A stretch of 5,641 bases of DNA from Solirubrobacterales bacterium (GTDB lineage Bacteria > Actinomycetota > Thermoleophilia > Solirubrobacterales > Solirubrobacteraceae). Shown here piece by piece: positions 4,626 through 5,641 of the stretch. A program made the position numbers and the translations under genes. Every line of letters starts with the position of its first letter. Position 1 is the stretch's first letter. The notes under the pieces are model-generated. The model saw only the letters and a program-made list of their open reading frames with translations, was not told the origin of the DNA and made no database searches. The stretch lies in contig JAOPZO010000495.1 in assembly GCA_025964065.1 (NCBI GenBank), forward strand, positions 1 to 5,641, given 5' to 3'.

Positions 4626-5539
4626 GTGGCGTGCCGCAGCACGTCGTAGCGCCCGACGCCGGTGAGGCCCTCCATGCGCCAGACGAAGAAGGAGCAGTCG
4701 AGCCGCAGGCGCCCGAGGTCGAGCGACGTGCCGCACAGCACCTCGCCCGCCGCGCGGTGGCCCGGGTCCTCCTCGTCGAGGAAGAGCTCCACGCCGGCCT
4801 TCCGCTGGCGCCCCTCGGCGTCCGTCGTCGTCGAGAGCCGCACCTCCGGCACCGCGATGGCCGCGATCGTCCCGTCCTCGTCGAGCGGCAGGAACAGCGA
4901 CGCGGCGAGCGCCTCGTCCGCGTGCGACTTCGCCCTCCTCGGGCGGATCGCGGTCACGGCGATCGCGAGGTCCTCGTCCATCCAGGCCGAGACGGTCCGG
5001 GCGAGCGTGATCCGCTCCCAGTCCGGGGCGCCCCAGGAGTGGCCGCGCTGGCCGAGGCAGCGGACGGCCCGCTCCTCGCCGCCGACGGTCGCGACGCCCG
5101 TGACGCGGCACAGCTGCTCGTAGCCCTGCATGCCGCCGGCCTCGGCGACGGGGTCGTCCTCCGCGAGCGCGCCCGCGGGCGAGAGGGCCTCGAAGCGGAG
5201 GGCGAAGCCCGTGCTGGCGTCGTCGCCGACGAACGCGACGTCCCAGGTGGACAGCGGCTTCTGGGTCGTGGTGCGGACTCCCGCGGCGTCGACGTCCTCC
5301 CAGCCGGCGCCGGCCGCGACGGGGAGCCCGCCCGCGGCGCGCACGGCGATGGGCTCGAAGCCGCTGAAGAGGACCGCGAGCCCGCTGGCCTGCGGCGCGC
5401 CGTCCTCGCCCGGGGAGAGGCCGACGCGGGCGACGCCGAAGAGCTGGGCGTCGAGGTCGCCGAAGGCGAACGTCACGGCGTCGCTGAAGCCGGCGCCGGT
5501 TGGGGGCTGGGGCGATTCCAGGGCGGCGGTGGGGCTCAT
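4622..5539 (-). CDS. CrtC/AttH-like lipocalin-fold protein
   Basis: This 305-aa protein has no signal peptide or membrane segment and is rich in beta strands. Its best mark is GQRGHSWGAPDW (163-174), preceded by GYEQLCRVTGVATVGG (139-154). A Gly-x-Arg-x-His-Ser-Trp-Gly motif is characteristic of a family related to carotenoid 1,2-hydratase (CrtC) and AttH: two lipocalin-like barrels that bind hydrophobic molecules. STWDVAFVGDD (97-107) and the end GVGRYDVLRH (294-303) fit strands of the two barrels. I infer a role with a lipid or terpenoid substrate, but the reaction is unknown, and H167 is only a candidate functional residue. The ATG at 5539 overlaps the stop of the upstream gene (ATGA), and its own stop overlaps the HAD start, so it sits in the middle of a coupled operon. 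It has no SD, which fits coupling. Confidence 0.6.
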   Translation of the reverse strand: MSPTAALESPQPPTGAGFSDAVTFAFGDLDAQLFGVARVGLSPGEDGAPQASGLAVLFSGFEPIAVRAAGGLPVAAGAGWEDVDAAGVRTTTQKPLSTWDVAFVGDDASTGFALRFEALSPAGALAEDDPVAEAGGMQGYEQLCRVTGVATVGGEERAVRCLGQRGHSWGAPDWERITLARTVSAWMDEDLAIAVTAIRPRRAKSHADEALAASLFLPLDEDGTIAAIAVPEVRLSTTTDAEGRQRKAGVELFLDEEDPGHRAAGEVLCGTSLDLGRLRLDCSFFVWRMEGLTGVGRYDVLRHAT

Positions 5540-5641
5540 GGCAGGCGGCGGGGGTCGACGTCGTGGGCGGTGCCGTCGACGACGTCGTCGACGGGCGGCC
5601 GGGCGAACGGGTCGCCGGGCGCCGCGCCGCCGCCGGGCCGG
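5536..5641 (-). CDS. 3' end of an unidentified gene upstream of the CrtC/AttH-like gene (partial)
   Basis: On the minus strand a frame open from the window edge ends at TGA 5538-5536, giving the C-terminal tail FARPPVDDVVDGTAHDVDP followed by RRLP. The stop overlaps the next ATG by four bases (ATGA), which strongly suggests a real coding end. Codon third positions are nearly all G or C, as in the neighbours. The tail is acidic and has no motif I recognise, so no function is given. It is probably the first visible gene of the three-gene coupled operon read towards 3945. Confidence 0.65.
   Translation of the reverse strand, partial: RPGGGAAPGDPFARPPVDDVVDGTAHDVDPRRLP

Noticed and set aside
3660..4649. 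Long + strand open frame opposite the membrane-protein and HAD genes
   Set aside because: It is antisense to two genes with clear family motifs; its translation is Arg/Gly/His-rich without motifs.
4626..5111. N-terminal extension of the HAD gene frame
   Set aside because: It lies wholly inside the CrtC/AttH-like gene in another frame and is Arg/Gly-rich; the GTGA overlap gives a natural start at 4625.
5573..5594. Perfect 22-bp palindrome with centre GACGTC
   Set aside because: It encodes Val-Asp-Asp-Val-Val-Asp with GTC and GAC codons, which are reverse complements of each other, so the palindrome follows from the protein sequence and codon bias.
1..5641. tRNA, rRNA, riboswitch, CRISPR array, insertion sequence or attachment site
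   Set aside because: I saw no cloverleaf, no spaced direct repeats, no transposase motifs and no terminal inverted repeats. Gene gaps are at most about 115 bases and are accounted for by hairpins and promoter-like boxes.

Overview
The window is very GC-rich DNA with strong G/C preference at third codon positions, closely packed genes, GTG starts, few Shine-Dalgarno sequences and TANNNT-like -10 boxes right in front of several start codons. This suggests a high-GC actinobacterium. The secreted GH-A-like protein at 710-1651 resembles a family I associate with Thermoleophilia (Solirubrobacterales: Conexibacter, Solirubrobacter and relatives). That placement is from memory and from composition, not from a search. 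I see no RNA gene, insertion sequence, phage gene or CRISPR array.

Left half, + strand. The last codons of an unidentified gene (1-54) overlap the GTG start of a TetR-family regulator (51-698). The 3' end of tetR carries a perfect 28-bp palindrome (653-680). A secreted, very basic clan GH-A glycosidase-like protein follows (710-1651) and ends at a strong hairpin (1670-1698). Next, behind a -10 box placed for a leaderless message, is a 342-aa protein (1735-2763) with an N-terminal Cys/His zinc-binding motif and a helical C-terminal region like the HhH DNA-glycosylase fold. It may belong to the alpha-glutamyl/putrescinyl-thymine pyrophosphorylase-related group. An 81-aa SH3-like small protein (2805-3050) and an uncharacterised helical 151-aa protein (3164-3619) complete this strand.

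Right half, - strand. A convergent junction with a GC hairpin (3621-3643) separates it from a run of genes read right to left: the end of an unidentified gene (5536-5641), a CrtC/AttH-like lipocalin-fold protein (4622-5539), a HAD-family hydrolase (3945-4625) and a small GlsB/YeaQ/YmgE-type membrane protein (3645-3935). The first three are joined by 4-base ATGA and GTGA overlaps, so they are probably co-transcribed and translationally coupled.

Most of the window looks like ordinary chromosomal housekeeping and accessory content. The points most worth a second look are the palindrome in the tetR 3' end, the zinc-finger/glycosylase-like protein and the leaderless-promoter pattern. I do not see clear evidence of a new multi-gene system.
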